Assembly (NCBI RefSeq): GCF_001426185.1
Contig: NZ_LMRP01000001.1
Location: forward strand, 1,218,765 to 1,282,764
Direction of reading: 5' to 3'
DNA: 64,000 bases
Source of the DNA: Rhodococcus sp. Leaf247
GTDB lineage: Bacteria > Actinomycetota > Actinomycetes > Mycobacteriales > Mycobacteriaceae
Part shown: piece after piece, positions 1 through 8,763 of the stretch
Position numbering within the stretch: the stretch's first letter is position 1
Layout: every line of letters starts with the position of its first letter
Translations under genes and position numbers: made by a program
The notes under the pieces: model-generated
What the model saw: only the letters and a program-made list of their open reading frames with translations
Databases searched by the model: none
What the model was told of the DNA's origin: nothing

Positions 1-129
1 CGAACTATCGAGGACTGCCGTTCTACAGCGGCGGTGCACTTCGTTGCGGGCGCCCAACACCCGTGTGACATGGTGTGCTCGACCTCGGCGTACGTTCTCA
101 CGACCGAGGATCTGGAAGAAGGTACGTTC

Positions 130-861
130 GTGACCGCTACTTCCGACCCGCCGCTCGACCCGGCGCGCGCCGACAGTGATTCCGAGACAGTGTCTTTGGG
201 CGCCGCCATGGCCGAGATGGCCAGGGTGATCCAACAAGAACACGGCAGCGTCGAGGGCACCCTGCTCTCGATCACGGCGGAGGCGGTCCGGCTGATACCG
301 GGCGCTGATCACGCCGGCATCACCCTCGTCGTCCGCAATCGCAGAATCGAATCCCGCGGTGCCACCGACGAACTCCCTCGCCGTGTCGACGCCCTGCAGG
401 AGGAGACCGGGCAAGGGCCGTGCTTGGACACGGTGTGGAAACACCACAGTGTGTCCGTCCCCGATATGGCCCGTGAGGATCGGTGGCCACAGTTCGCTCC
501 CGCGGCCTCAGAGGCCGGAGTGCGCTCGATGCTGACGTTCCGGTTGTACACCCACCACGATCACCTCGGGGCGCTGAACCTGTACTCCGACGCCGTTCAC
601 GGCTTCGACGACGCCGACGATGACGTCGGCGTCCTGCTCGCCACGCACGCCGCCCTCGCTCTCGTCGCCGCCGAGCAGGAGCACAATTTCGAGTCCGCGC
701 TCGCGACCCGCGATGTCATCGGACAGGCCAAAGGCATCATCATGGAGCGCTATGACCTGCGCGCCGACGCTGCGTTCGCGATGCTCGTGCGACTGTCCCA
801 GGACTGGCACACACCGGTGACGGATCTGGCAACGAAGATCGCGCGACGCGAACCCGAATGA
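130..861 (+). CDS. GAF and ANTAR domain transcription antitermination regulator
   Basis: A cytoplasmic sensor-regulator that probably binds nascent RNA through its ANTAR domain and prevents termination. The central part (about residues 30-180, with VRLIPGADHAGITLV and a GQGPCLDTVW motif) is a GAF fold of the type common in mycobacterial and rhodococcal ANTAR proteins. The last 60 residues (RDVIGQAKGIIMERYDLRADAAF) are a typical ANTAR three-helix module. I chose the GTG at 130 because GGAAGAAGG lies 7 bases upstream; in-frame starts at 34 and 70 are possible but lack a clear ribosome site. The signal and RNA target cannot be read from sequence. It lies just before the first repeat and has no operon partner in the window. 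Confidence 0.9.
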   Translation: MTATSDPPLDPARADSDSETVSLGAAMAEMARVIQQEHGSVEGTLLSITAEAVRLIPGADHAGITLVVRNRRIESRGATDELPRRVDALQEETGQGPCLDTVWKHHSVSVPDMAREDRWPQFAPAASEAGVRSMLTFRLYTHHDHLGALNLYSDAVHGFDDADDDVGVLLATHAALALVAAEQEHNFESALATRDVIGQAKGIIMERYDLRADAAFAMLVRLSQDWHTPVTDLATKIARREPE

Positions 862-1282
862 CGACGGCCTAGCACCGGAGACGAGTAACCGACGGGAAGG
901 GTCGCTGCTTCCGGTGGACCCGTCCGGTGTACCGGACAGTGCCACCACAGCGGTGAGCACCGACCTGCCGCCTCGGCCACGGCTCGCGGGATAGGTCGTC
1001 GAGGAGGGGCCGAGAGCGCGCCGCAACAGACGTCGAGCTACGCCGCTGACCGGCTCGAACTCGACTAGGCAATAAACACCTCTGACCGCATCGCCCGCAC
1101 GACGCGAAAATGCCTGTCCTACAACGGTTCGGCACCTTCTCAGCACCCGGTAAGCCGACGTGAACGAAGACGGCCGCGGATGGTTCACGAGGACCAGTGA
1201 GCCCCGCCCTGCCCGATGCTCGTCGATTCGACGAGGTTCCGGCGTTCGAACATCGCACCGTCCGCCGAAGTCCGAGAATGTT
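862..1282. other. intergenic, no gene recognised
   Basis: Open frames on both strands here are arginine-rich and resemble no family I know. There is no tRNA and no clear terminator. The stretch leads into the first copy of the long repeat. Confidence 0.5.
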
Positions 1283-1822
1283 CACGCCACCCGTGACGGG
1301 GAGTTGAACGAGTGGTTTCCGTCCACAGACGTTTCTGGAGGTCCGCAGACTGTCGTGGACTCTTCGGCGCTGAGGTCCACCCACAGCCATCCACGTCCAC
1401 CGGAGTCCATCGAACGAGTTACGAATGAGTTGTGACAACTCGTGACATCGAGCGGCATTTCGGCAGTTTTCGCAGGTGACCGGACTCCCCTGGACCGTGA
1501 CGGACCCGCACGGACGTATCGCCCAAGTCGTGAAACGAGAGGTCAGATCAGGCTATTTCAGAGCATTCGTGCTGGTCAGAGGCGTATCGAGAGCCTCCTT
1601 TCGGGATTGAACCGAAGACCGCTCGCTTACAAGGCTTCGACGACCCGATCAGGTGGATTCACCTGGACTTAGAAGAACCGGCCTGAGCTGCACATTCGTC
1701 CATCGAGGTCCGCCTCGGTCCACCTCCGTCCGTCCCGACTTGTGACACTCTCGTGACACCGACAAACCCTTGCGTCGTTCTCACTAGAATCTGTATCAGT
1801 CTGCTGGACAGTCTATCTCGTT
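1283..1822 (+). repeat. long interspersed repeat, copy 1, with tRNA-Thr 3'-half
   Basis: A non-coding repeat shared with copies near 16.7, 43.9 and 51.9 kb, all in the same orientation. Shared landmarks in order are a GCCACCCGTGAC start, a CCACCCACAGCCA block, the 15-bp palindrome GAGTTGTGACAACTC (1427-1441) followed by GTGACATCGAG, CAGGTGACCGGACTCCCCTG, the tRNA-like segment (1591-1633), and a tail rich in TCCGTCC ending CTCGTGACACCGA. Similarity continues weakly to about 1822 (GGACAGTCTATCTCGTT). On the minus strand 1633-1591 reads like the 3' half of tRNA-Thr(TGT): anticodon loop CTTGTAA, right stem GCGAG, T arm TTCGGTTCAATCCCGAA and acceptor AGGAGGC. The 5' half is absent, so it is not a working tRNA. 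Confidence 0.85.
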
Positions 1823-1931
1823 CACGGAGAAACGACTGAGACGGGCAATGCGGCGGGGGCGGTTTCGGCCACAGGCGCCGGTAGGCCGCAGCCCCATCAG
1901 CTACTCGGCTCTCCACACTCGAACGCCGGAT

Positions 1932-1949
1932 CTGACACGACAGCGTGTC
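1932..1949. promoter_or_regulatory. inverted repeat TGACAC-N6-GTGTCA, possible operator
   Basis: TGACACGACAGCGTGTCA has perfect 6-bp arms and lies 6 bases before a GTG that could start a small membrane protein. The position suits an operator, but no binding protein is evident. Confidence 0.35.
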
Positions 1950-1955
1950 ACACAG

Positions 1956-2102
1956 GTGTATGTTTTGATCACGAGCAGTTCCGTCCTGAGCGCCTCTCTC
2001 GCCGATCGCCGCACCGCAGTGGACCGGTCGAAATACCGAGTGATGGTCGTGGCCATCAGTTACGCCGCGCTGATCGTCGCCATCGCCGTCGCGATGTTCT
2101 GA
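1956..2102 (+). CDS. possible small single-pass membrane protein
   Basis: A 48-residue frame from GTG at 1956. The last 20 residues (VMVVAISYAALIVAIAVAMF) form a convincing membrane helix at the very C-terminus, preceded by a basic stretch (ADRRTAVDRSKYR) that would stay in the cytoplasm. There is no clear ribosome site, though the operator-like palindrome just upstream could allow a leaderless message. The same frame runs open from 1848, but that upstream part looks non-coding. No family is recognised; it could be chance. Confidence 0.35.
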   Translation: MYVLITSSSVLSASLADRRTAVDRSKYRVMVVAISYAALIVAIAVAMF

Positions 2103-2306
2103 AACAGTGCTGTTCCTGGGTCTCCTAGGTGGTGTGTGGGCGGCGCAGAGTGCGCGGCGACAGCGTCGCGTGGCACCGACGAATGGGTCGGTCGCGCGCG
2201 GGTGCGCGCTGCGGTGATCTTGACTGGGGTCGATCATGTCGGACCACCTCTTCCGGGATGTGTGGTTGGGGTGGTGCGCGGGTGCGCGCTACCGAGGGTC
2301 TTCGTG

Positions 2307-3668
2307 TTACCAGCGCGCCGCTGGAGCGAAGATGCCGACAGGGTCGACGACGTGCCGGATCGACTCCAACCGGTTCAATTCCGTGGCATTCCAACCGGCG
2401 CGGACTGGGAGCATCGATCCTGTGCCGGCGAGGTTGAGGAAGGCGCGACTGGCAGAATCTGCGTCGAACCGTGAGAGAAGTCGGTCGAGTACTTCCGGTA
2501 GGTCTGCCGCGGTGGATGATTCGGCAACGCCGATGAGATACAGGTTGAACGCGGCGCCCCGGCCACCGACGGAACTGGGCGATCGTGTCGGACGATCGAG
2601 TGCTCCGCCCATCAGTCGCAGCTCGACAGTGGCGATCGGAAGTTCAGCTGCCGACAGGAAGGCTTCGATGCTGTGATCGCTCAGTCCGGTCAGCAGCATT
2701 CCGCGCTCGATCACGGGTAGGGGTTCGACAGGATCCATGTGGATGGACGACACCGCGGTCAGTGGGATGGTCGCCACCGTGTCGATGATCGGGTCGGCGG
2801 TCGATCGCATCGGTTCGAGCAGTTCGATTCCGTGCTCGGTGGACCCGACATGCGCGTACCGCACGTGAAGGACGGTGCGGCCACGGAGCTGTTCGGGGAG
2901 TGCGGGATCGGGCGGGAGGTGCAGGAGCGCTACTGATGTCGAGACCGATTCCGGCAGCTCCCGTGTCCATGTTCGCCACCGGTAGAGGACGTCGGAGGCG
3001 TCGGACACCGCGAAGAAGAGGCCGCCGCCGTACACCGTGTGCACGGGCAACAGGTCGATTACCATCTCGGTCACGACGCCGTACCCGCCGCCGCCGCACC
3101 CCCTCAGTGCCCAGAACAGGTCTCCGTCCGACTGCTCGTCGACGGTGCGGATCGTTCCATCAGCGGTGACCAGTCGAAACGAGCGGACGAGGTCGGCACC
3201 GAAGCCTGTGGTCCGGCCCAGAGGGCTCAGACCGCCGCCGAGTGTGTACCCGACGGCTCCCGCTGCGGTCGATGACCCGGACGCGGCTCCGAGACCGTGC
3301 GGCGCGGCGGCGTCGAGTACCTGTTGCCACAACACGCCGGCTCCGATGGTCGCGGTGCGTGAGGCGGGGTCGATATGCAGGTCGGTCAGGCGCCGTGTGG
3401 AGATCATGATCGAGTTCGCGTCCGCGGCGCGGGCGCCGTGGCCCGTGCACTTGACCGATACCCCCAGTCCGGCGGTGGAACAGATGCGCACTGCCGCTGC
3501 CACGTCGTCAGCGTCCTCGGCAACGACGACCGCGAGCGGTGAATGTGACACGGCACGATTGAAGCCCGCGATTTCGGAGTCGTAGTCCGCACATCCCGGG
3601 CTCAGCACCGCGCCGCGGGTCGCGCGCTCCAGGAGTGCGGTGATTGCGTGGTCGTCCACAGTTGTCAT
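2307..3668 (-). CDS. FAD-dependent oxidoreductase, berberine-bridge/6-hydroxynicotine oxidase type
   Basis: A flavoprotein oxidase or dehydrogenase of the PCMH/BBE family, about 453 residues and of normal length. The N-terminal half is the FAD_binding_4 domain: AVVVAEDADDVAAAVRIC, a TGHG segment where the covalent-flavin histidine normally sits, GASSGSSTAAGAVGYTLGGGLSPLGR-type loop features, and a CGGGGYGVVTE turn that grips the flavin. The C-terminus (NLAGTGSMLPVRAGWNATELNRL) is the BBE segment. The start at 3668 follows GAGGAATTC. A cysteine matching the second covalent flavin link of bicovalent enzymes is not obvious. The substrate is unknown; it stands alone on this strand. Confidence 0.85.
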   Translation of the reverse strand: MTTVDDHAITALLERATRGAVLSPGCADYDSEIAGFNRAVSHSPLAVVVAEDADDVAAAVRICSTAGLGVSVKCTGHGARAADANSIMISTRRLTDLHIDPASRTATIGAGVLWQQVLDAAAPHGLGAASGSSTAAGAVGYTLGGGLSPLGRTTGFGADLVRSFRLVTADGTIRTVDEQSDGDLFWALRGCGGGGYGVVTEMVIDLLPVHTVYGGGLFFAVSDASDVLYRWRTWTRELPESVSTSVALLHLPPDPALPEQLRGRTVLHVRYAHVGSTEHGIELLEPMRSTADPIIDTVATIPLTAVSSIHMDPVEPLPVIERGMLLTGLSDHSIEAFLSAAELPIATVELRLMGGALDRPTRSPSSVGGRGAAFNLYLIGVAESSTAADLPEVLDRLLSRFDADSASRAFLNLAGTGSMLPVRAGWNATELNRLESIRHVVDPVGIFAPAARW

Positions 3669-4070
3669 GAATTCCTCAGGTCGGGGTTCCAGATGTGACT
3701 CCTTGCTTTCCCGTTGTACCGCAACGGGTTCGGTATGTCCGATCACCAGCCTGCCCGCTGGTCACGCGACCAGGCAGGAGGCGGGGCCGTGGGGGGCCAC
3801 CACGATCGGTGACAATCTGGACCCTTACCAGCGCTGATCGGCTGACGAAGCCGTCCGTGGTCTTGGCCGGAGCGCGGTGGGATCGATTCGCACCGTCGAT
3901 GGGTGCCAGAGAGAAAACGAACGAAGTGTGCGGCGTGGGTGCGTTCGCCGGTAGGAATGCAGAAGTCGATTCCGAAGGAACCTGAAAATCGTTCGTAAGA
4001 CGGGCCTTTGAATCAGGGTCTGTCGGTGCCAGAGAGGCTCCGCAGCACACCTCCACGACAGGACACCACC

Positions 4071-4397
4071 ATGACCACACACACAGGATTCTGGCCGGAC
4101 GGGGCACGGACGGCCGTCACTGTGTCCATGCAGTTCGAAGCCGGCGGACAGCCCATCAGCGGTGCAGGCGGACCCATCACCGAGCCGGTGCTGGCAGGAC
4201 TCCCCGACCTCGGACAGAACAGCTTCTACGAATACGGTGCTCGCGAGGGGGTACCGAGGATTCTGGACCTGCTCGACAAGCACTCCATTCCCATGACCTC
4301 GTTCATGATCGGTGGACCGAGATGCTCGGTATTCGTCATATCGATGGCACGTGACAGATCTATCGATTGTTCGCCGGGCACATCCCTGCTTCACTGA
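4071..4397 (+). pseudogene. truncated polysaccharide deacetylase (PuuE-like), N-terminal fragment
   Basis: From the ATG at 4071 the protein reads as the N-terminus of an allantoinase/PuuE-type polysaccharide deacetylase: WPDGARTAVTVSMQFEAGG, NSFYEYGAREGVPRILDLL and HSIPMTSFMIG. Full proteins of this family run about 270-300 residues. After residue 83 or so, at about 4317, homology stops abruptly and about 25 unrelated residues (ISMARDRSIDCSPG) lead to a stop. The missing part holds most of the metal-binding and catalytic histidines, so the product cannot be active. A deletion appears to have joined this stump to the leader of the SDR gene that follows. Confidence 0.75.
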
Positions 4398-4432
4398 GAA
4401 ATCCACGCACACAATGAGAAAGGGTCGTCCAC

Positions 4433-5131
4433 ATGCGGATACTTCTGGTCAGCGGCGCGTCGGGAATCGGCCGATCCATCGCAACGGCGGTTCTGGACAG
4501 CGGCGGTGAGGTGATTCTCGCCGGGCGCCGACCGGACACCCTCGACACGGCAGTGGCGGAACTGGGCCCGGGAGCGAGCGCCGTGACGATCGACCTCGCC
4601 GATGAGTCGACCATCGCACGGGCCGCCGCGTCAGTCGGGGCAGTGGACCACGTCGTCAGTCTCGCTGCCGACCACGCGAACGGACCGCTGGTCGACCTGG
4701 ACGGTAGCGGCGTCCGAAAGGCATTCGACGCCAAAGTGATCGGACCTCTACTACTCGCTAAGCACTTCGCGCCCGTGATCCGCGACGGAGGGTCGTTCCT
4801 TTTCTTCTCCGGTGTCGCTGCGTGGAAGCCCGCACCCGGCCTCTCCGTGGTGTCCACGACGAACGGCGCGGTGGCGTTTCTCGTCGAGGCGCTCGCGGTC
4901 GAGCTCGCACCCACCCGCGTCAATGCACTGTCACCCGGAATCGTCGAATCCGGTGCCTGGGACTCGATGGGACCCGACAAGGACACTCTGTTCGCCGACA
5001 CCGCACGCACCAACCCCGTGCGCAGAGTCGGTCGACCGTCCGACATCGCAGCCGCTGCGCAGTCGCTGCTGACGAATACCTTCGTCACCGGCGTCACATT
5101 GCACGTCGACGGAGGTGGACGGCTCGCATGA
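4433..5131 (+). CDS. short-chain dehydrogenase/reductase-like protein, atypical
   Basis: A Rossmann-fold SDR of 232 residues. The nucleotide-binding turn is GASGIG (residues 8-13), followed by AGRRPDTL, a VTIDLADE segment that contacts the adenine, and a C-terminal VNALSPGIVES...TGVTLHVDGGGRLA ending typical of the family. The catalytic YxxxK is missing: the matching region reads GLSVVSTTNGA, and the preceding serine is in LFFSGVAAWK. Similar divergent SDRs exist in actinobacteria and may not be redox enzymes. The stop overlaps the next start by four bases (ATGA), so the two genes are probably translated together. Confidence 0.85.
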   Translation: MRILLVSGASGIGRSIATAVLDSGGEVILAGRRPDTLDTAVAELGPGASAVTIDLADESTIARAAASVGAVDHVVSLAADHANGPLVDLDGSGVRKAFDAKVIGPLLLAKHFAPVIRDGGSFLFFSGVAAWKPAPGLSVVSTTNGAVAFLVEALAVELAPTRVNALSPGIVESGAWDSMGPDKDTLFADTARTNPVRRVGRPSDIAAAAQSLLTNTFVTGVTLHVDGGGRLA

Positions 5132-5709
5132 AAGGGCTTACAGCGATGTCGGCATCGGTGGCAACGGCGTTTGTGGCAACGGTCTTGGTGGCCTGCTCCC
5201 CCGTCAGGGCGACCACGGATGAGCCCGTGATCGATTCCTCGACCGACCTCGTCTCACCAGGAACGGTGAACGTCGGGGACGCACCGGTCACCGACCGCAC
5301 CCGCCAGGTCGTACGCGTCGCGCAGACCCTGTACACATTCTGGAACACAGGAGACGCCGCGTACCTCGACGACGCTGTGGATCCCGGTTTCGTGGACAAC
5401 ACCCTGCCCCCGGGTCGCCCACAGGGCCCGGCCGGCCCCGTAGCGGCGTCCGTCACGTTCCGGGCCGCGGTACCCGATCTGACCTGTGAACTTGCGGATC
5501 TGTACGTCACCGGCGACACGTTCACGGCGCGGTTGATCTTCCGGGGCCACTTCACCGGCACCTACGGCGGCCGCGCCGGAGCCGGACAGCAGATCGACTT
5601 CGGAGCCATCGACATCCAGCACGTCGGTGACGACCGCATCGTCGAGGACTGGCACCTCGAAGACAACCTCACCTTCCTTCAGCAAGCAGGGATCGTCCCG
5701 GTCGGTTGA
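5128..5709 (+). CDS. SnoaL-like/ester cyclase family lipoprotein
   Basis: A 193-residue exported lipoprotein. The first 23 residues form a signal peptide ending in the lipobox LVAC, so C23 would be acylated. The rest is an NTF2/SnoaL-like fold: VVRVAQTLYTFWNTGDAAYLDDAVDPGFVDN, PAGPVAASVTFRAAVPDLTCELADL, and a closing GDDRIVEDWHLEDNLTFLQQAGI that is characteristic of the ester-cyclase/SnoaL family. It overlaps the SDR gene by four bases. SnoaL-like proteins bind small hydrophobic molecules; here the ligand is unknown and the location outside the membrane is unusual for a cyclase. Confidence 0.85.
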   Translation: MKGLTAMSASVATAFVATVLVACSPVRATTDEPVIDSSTDLVSPGTVNVGDAPVTDRTRQVVRVAQTLYTFWNTGDAAYLDDAVDPGFVDNTLPPGRPQGPAGPVAASVTFRAAVPDLTCELADLYVTGDTFTARLIFRGHFTGTYGGRAGAGQQIDFGAIDIQHVGDDRIVEDWHLEDNLTFLQQAGIVPVG

Positions 5710-5754
5710 CCGAGCCAGCCACCACCGACAGCACTCTTCGAAAGGAACCAGCGT

Positions 5755-5943
5755 ATGAGCATCGACCCCAGAATCAAGATGACCGCAGGCATCATCATGG
5801 CCGCGATCTCCTACGTCGTCGCCGTCACCAACTTCATCGACGGCGACGTACGTTCAGGTCTGATCCTCACCCTCATCGGGATCTTCTTCAGCACGGTTCT
5901 CGTGCAGACGATCGGCCGTTTCGTGGCTGACAAGTCCCGCTGA
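5755..5943 (+). CDS. small two-helix membrane protein
   Basis: A 62-residue protein with two predicted membrane helices, ITAGIIMAAISYVVAVTNF-like (about residues 9-28) and GLILTLIGIFFSTVLVQTIG (about 35-54), joined by a short acidic loop (IDGDVRS). CGAAAGGAACCAGCGT gives a good ribosome site before the ATG. It follows the SnoaL-like gene by 45 bases and is probably in the same transcript. No function is known. Confidence 0.65.
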   Translation: MSIDPRIKMTAGIIMAAISYVVAVTNFIDGDVRSGLILTLIGIFFSTVLVQTIGRFVADKSR

Positions 5944-5979
5944 CGGCACCCGTCCCCGACCGTCGCTTACCCTCGACCG

Positions 5980-6870
5980 ATGCCGACCCTGCGTGCCCTC
6001 GAGTGCTTCGTCGCCGTCGTGGACGCCGGTTCCGTCACCGCCGGGGCGGCGCAGTTGCATCTCTCCCAACCTGCGTTGTCCCATCAGTTGGCGTCGTTGG
6101 AGTCCGACATCGGCACCGCACTGCTGGACAGGCTCCCTCGCGGGGTCCGTCCGACTCCCACCGGCCGCGCGTTGCTCGCCGATGCTCGGGTCGCGCTGGC
6201 GGCCGCCGACCGAATCCTGCGGACCGGTCGGGCTCTGGCGGAAGGAAGCGAAGGTCGCCTGCGCCTGGCCTGCGCAGAGAGCATGACGGTCCCTGTCCTC
6301 GCCCCGACACTGCGTAAGTGGACGAGGAAGTATCCGCACATCGGGTTGGATCTGACCGAGTTCACCAGCGCCGACGCCATGGCGGACGCGATCTCGAACG
6401 GCGACATCGACCTGGCGGTCGGCCCGTCCCCCACCCAGTTCGCCGGCGTCATCCATGGCATCGGTGCCGAAGACGTCGTCGCCGTCGTCCCCGAGGGACT
6501 GGATCTCGCCGATCTGCCGGCAATCACGTGGGCAGATCTCGCCGGCGCTCCGATCGTGCATTACCACCGTGCGAACGGTCTGCGCGGGTGGTTGGACACC
6601 ATCGCTGCAACTCACGACATCCATCTCGACACTGTCACCCTCACCCGAAATGCCACCACGGCAGCCCAACTCGCTCACGCCGGACTGGGTGTCGCCCTCG
6701 TACCGAACACTGCACTGCCGGCGCGCTTCGCCGGCATCGTTCGACCATTGAGGCCGGCGCTGCAGCGGACGGTGGTCGTGATGACAGGGATCACACCGGA
6801 CGCTTTGACGCGCCGGTTCGTCGACGATCTGCTGTCGCGAGGAATGGGCCCGCGGAGCGGCCAGGTGTAG
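5980..6870 (+). CDS. LysR-family transcriptional regulator
   Basis: A 296-residue LysR regulator of normal length. The N-terminal winged helix-turn-helix is clear (LRALECFVAVVDAGSVTAGA, LHLSQPALSHQLASLE, LLDRLPRGVRPTPTGRALL). The rest is the periplasmic-binding-like effector domain (GRLRLACAESMTVPVLAPTL, DIDLAVGPSP, HAGLGVALVPNTALP). It sits 36 bases after the small membrane protein gene on the same strand. It may control the SDR/SnoaL operon, but the usual divergent arrangement is not seen. Confidence 0.92.
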   Translation: MPTLRALECFVAVVDAGSVTAGAAQLHLSQPALSHQLASLESDIGTALLDRLPRGVRPTPTGRALLADARVALAAADRILRTGRALAEGSEGRLRLACAESMTVPVLAPTLRKWTRKYPHIGLDLTEFTSADAMADAISNGDIDLAVGPSPTQFAGVIHGIGAEDVVAVVPEGLDLADLPAITWADLAGAPIVHYHRANGLRGWLDTIAATHDIHLDTVTLTRNATTAAQLAHAGLGVALVPNTALPARFAGIVRPLRPALQRTVVVMTGITPDALTRRFVDDLLSRGMGPRSGQV

Positions 6871-7150
6871 TCGGGCAGCCGACCCGCGCTGCGAGCCGGG
6901 ACTGTTCGGGGCAAGCATCGCCGGTCCCACGTATTCGCCGCGTCGGGAGCCCTCGACGGTGGGGCGTCCCCTCCGTACGAGGTCACCCGCGCCAAAGCTG
7001 TCGGACTCCGCGGGCGGGGTTGCGAGCAAGTCACCACCAGTGTCGCCGTCGTGGCCTGACTCCACGAAACGAAGACTGTGCTCGGGCAAGGACTGCGAGC
7101 AGATGCAGATCGACCGAAGACACGCCGCGTTCCGTCGGTCGGACGGTCGG

Positions 7151-7876
7151 CTAGGTGTTCGCGTGGACGATCCAGTTCGAGAACTCGCACGCGAGGTGCC
7201 AGCGGTGGCCGGCGATCATCGTCCACAGGGTCGGGAATGGGAACTCGACTGTGAGGCGGGCCTCGAAACCGTCGGGGGTGTCCCGGAACTGATGCCGAAC
7301 TCCTCCGATCGGTTGTCCGTTGCCGGCGAGGGCGACTCCTGCGATTTGATGTGGGAAGGTCTGATCGATTGTCGTGACGAGTGAGCTGATGTCCTGGTAG
7401 TCGATGCGGAACCGGGCCGCGAGTGGACTTCCTCCGGGTGTCTCGCACACGTCCTGTCGCCCGTCAGGTGCGGTCCGGATGACGAAGTGGTCTGGGCATC
7501 CTCGAAGCAGTGCTGTGTCGTCGCCGGACTGTGACGCGTTCTCGAACCACTGCACGAAGTGGCTCGCTCCTCCCCCTGCAACTCGGAGGTCTACGGTGCT
7601 GGTGCGTCGCCGCGTAGTGACAGCCGACTGCAGGCGTGCTGTACGGTCGGCCCAGCGAGTCTCTCGCGCGAGGCGTCGGGTGATTCCGTCCTGTCCCAGT
7701 TCGAGCTTGCGGCGTAGGAGTTCCTCTCGCCGGACGCCGATGTGGCCGAGCGACGGAACCGTGACGCCGAGTTTGTCGGCGGCGGCAGTGATGCGTGCGC
7801 CCTCCCAGCGAAGTACCTCGGCACGCGGAACGTGGCGTCCGTCGATGACGGTGTCGATTCGGACGCTCTCGGTCAT
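7151..7876 (-). CDS. hypothetical protein, possibly polyketide cyclase/SRPBCC-like
   Basis: A 241-residue soluble protein I cannot assign with certainty. The N-terminus (VPRAEVLRWEGARITAAADKLGVTVPSLGHIGVRREELLRRKLELG) looks helical. The C-terminal half has features of a START/SRPBCC-type fold (RFRIDYQDISSLVTTIDQTFPHQIAGVALAG, DGFEARLTVEFPFPTLWTMIAGHRWHLACEFSNWIVH). It follows the PhlG-like hydrolase gene by 112 bases on the same strand, so a shared transcript and a related substrate are plausible. No catalytic motif is recognised. Confidence 0.6.
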   Translation of the reverse strand: MTESVRIDTVIDGRHVPRAEVLRWEGARITAAADKLGVTVPSLGHIGVRREELLRRKLELGQDGITRRLARETRWADRTARLQSAVTTRRRTSTVDLRVAGGGASHFVQWFENASQSGDDTALLRGCPDHFVIRTAPDGRQDVCETPGGSPLAARFRIDYQDISSLVTTIDQTFPHQIAGVALAGNGQPIGGVRHQFRDTPDGFEARLTVEFPFPTLWTMIAGHRWHLACEFSNWIVHANT

Positions 7877-7988
7877 CGCTGCCCTCTGGTGGTGACGCGG
7901 CCGGTCCGGTCCGGGATTCGACCCACTCTGGACGTTCGCAGGTCATGAGAAAAGCTGCGTTGGGGCCGTCCGGCATCCTCGTGCGCAG

Positions 7989-8741
7989 TCATGCGGAGAG
8001 TGCGCCGGTCCCGGTGTGATGAGCGTGCAGAACGGGGATGACGTCCTCGGATCGGCCCGTCTCCTCGATGTTGTGCCGTATCCAATGATCAGCGGTGCGC
8101 GCCGAATACATCAAGGGTCGAACCAGATTGGCGAGACGGCCCGCGCGGGTGGGGAGACCGATGACCGTCTCGGCGTAGAAGCGCAGACCGCCACGTTCGG
8201 GGCTGTACCGGTGCAGCACATGCCCGACTGTCCGTCCGAGCATGCGGATCTCGAAGGTGAACTCCGCATCGTCGAGGTCGGTGGTGACGACGGTGGCACT
8301 GATCCGGTCGCGGTAGTCGTTGAACCGTTCGTCGATACGGGTGCGTGCGCCGACGGCGAAGCCGGTGCTCACGGTCGAGGCGCCCAGGTCTGACTCATCG
8401 CAGTCCACAGGAGCACCGCGGTCGAGTGGTGTGACGGCGATGTGGTCGCGGTGGTGCCAGAGGTGGTAGTGGCTGACGGCGGGTCCCGAGAAGTCCACGC
8501 CGTTCCAGGTCGTGCTGTCGGCAAGGTGTTCGAACCACCATCGCATCATCTCGGGAGTCACCCCGCGGATGGTGTCGTGCTCGATCTGCACTCGCACCAT
8601 ACCGTTGCTGCTACTCACGTCGACCCATTTGGCCGAGGACACCGGCTTGAACGGCAACCGCTGCGCACGGTGCAGCGCCGACCGTGCGAGGAGACGACCC
8701 CGGCGCAGGTCATCGAGATCGTCGACTGCCGGACCGGACAT
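7989..8741 (-). CDS. 2,4-diacetylphloroglucinol hydrolase (PhlG)-like enzyme
   Basis: A protein of about 250 residues resembling the PhlG domain family, zinc enzymes that cut the C-C bond between an acetyl group and a phloroglucinol ring. Family signatures are EHDTIRGVTPEMMRWWFEHL (residues 54-73), HYHLWHHRDHI (about 90-100), supplying likely metal-ligand histidines, and DLDDAEFTFEIRMLGRTVGHVLHRY, followed by LRFYAETVIG. The ATG at 8741 has AAGGAG six bases upstream; the ATG at 8747 is too close to it. It is divergent from a TetR gene across two identical palindromes, suggesting ligand-induced expression. Detoxification of a phloroglucinol-like antibiotic or an acylated aromatic is the likely role. 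Confidence 0.65.
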   Translation of the reverse strand: MSGPAVDDLDDLRRGRLLARSALHRAQRLPFKPVSSAKWVDVSSSNGMVRVQIEHDTIRGVTPEMMRWWFEHLADSTTWNGVDFSGPAVSHYHLWHHRDHIAVTPLDRGAPVDCDESDLGASTVSTGFAVGARTRIDERFNDYRDRISATVVTTDLDDAEFTFEIRMLGRTVGHVLHRYSPERGGLRFYAETVIGLPTRAGRLANLVRPLMYSARTADHWIRHNIEETGRSEDVIPVLHAHHTGTGALSA

Positions 8742-8763
8742 GGCCATCTCCTTGCTCGGTTCT

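Noticed and set aside
508-1188. Long minus-strand frame opposite the end of the GAF-ANTAR gene
   Set aside because: Arginine-rich shadow composition, antisense to a clear gene, and no ribosome site or homology.
1591-1633. Functional tRNA-Thr gene inside the repeats
   Set aside because: Only the 3' half (anticodon loop, T arm, acceptor) is present; the D arm, 5' acceptor strand and left anticodon stem do not pair, so no cloverleaf forms.
5854-7089. 411-residue minus-strand frame opposite the LysR gene
   Set aside because: Antisense shadow of a textbook LysR gene; low-complexity G/D/R/Q composition.
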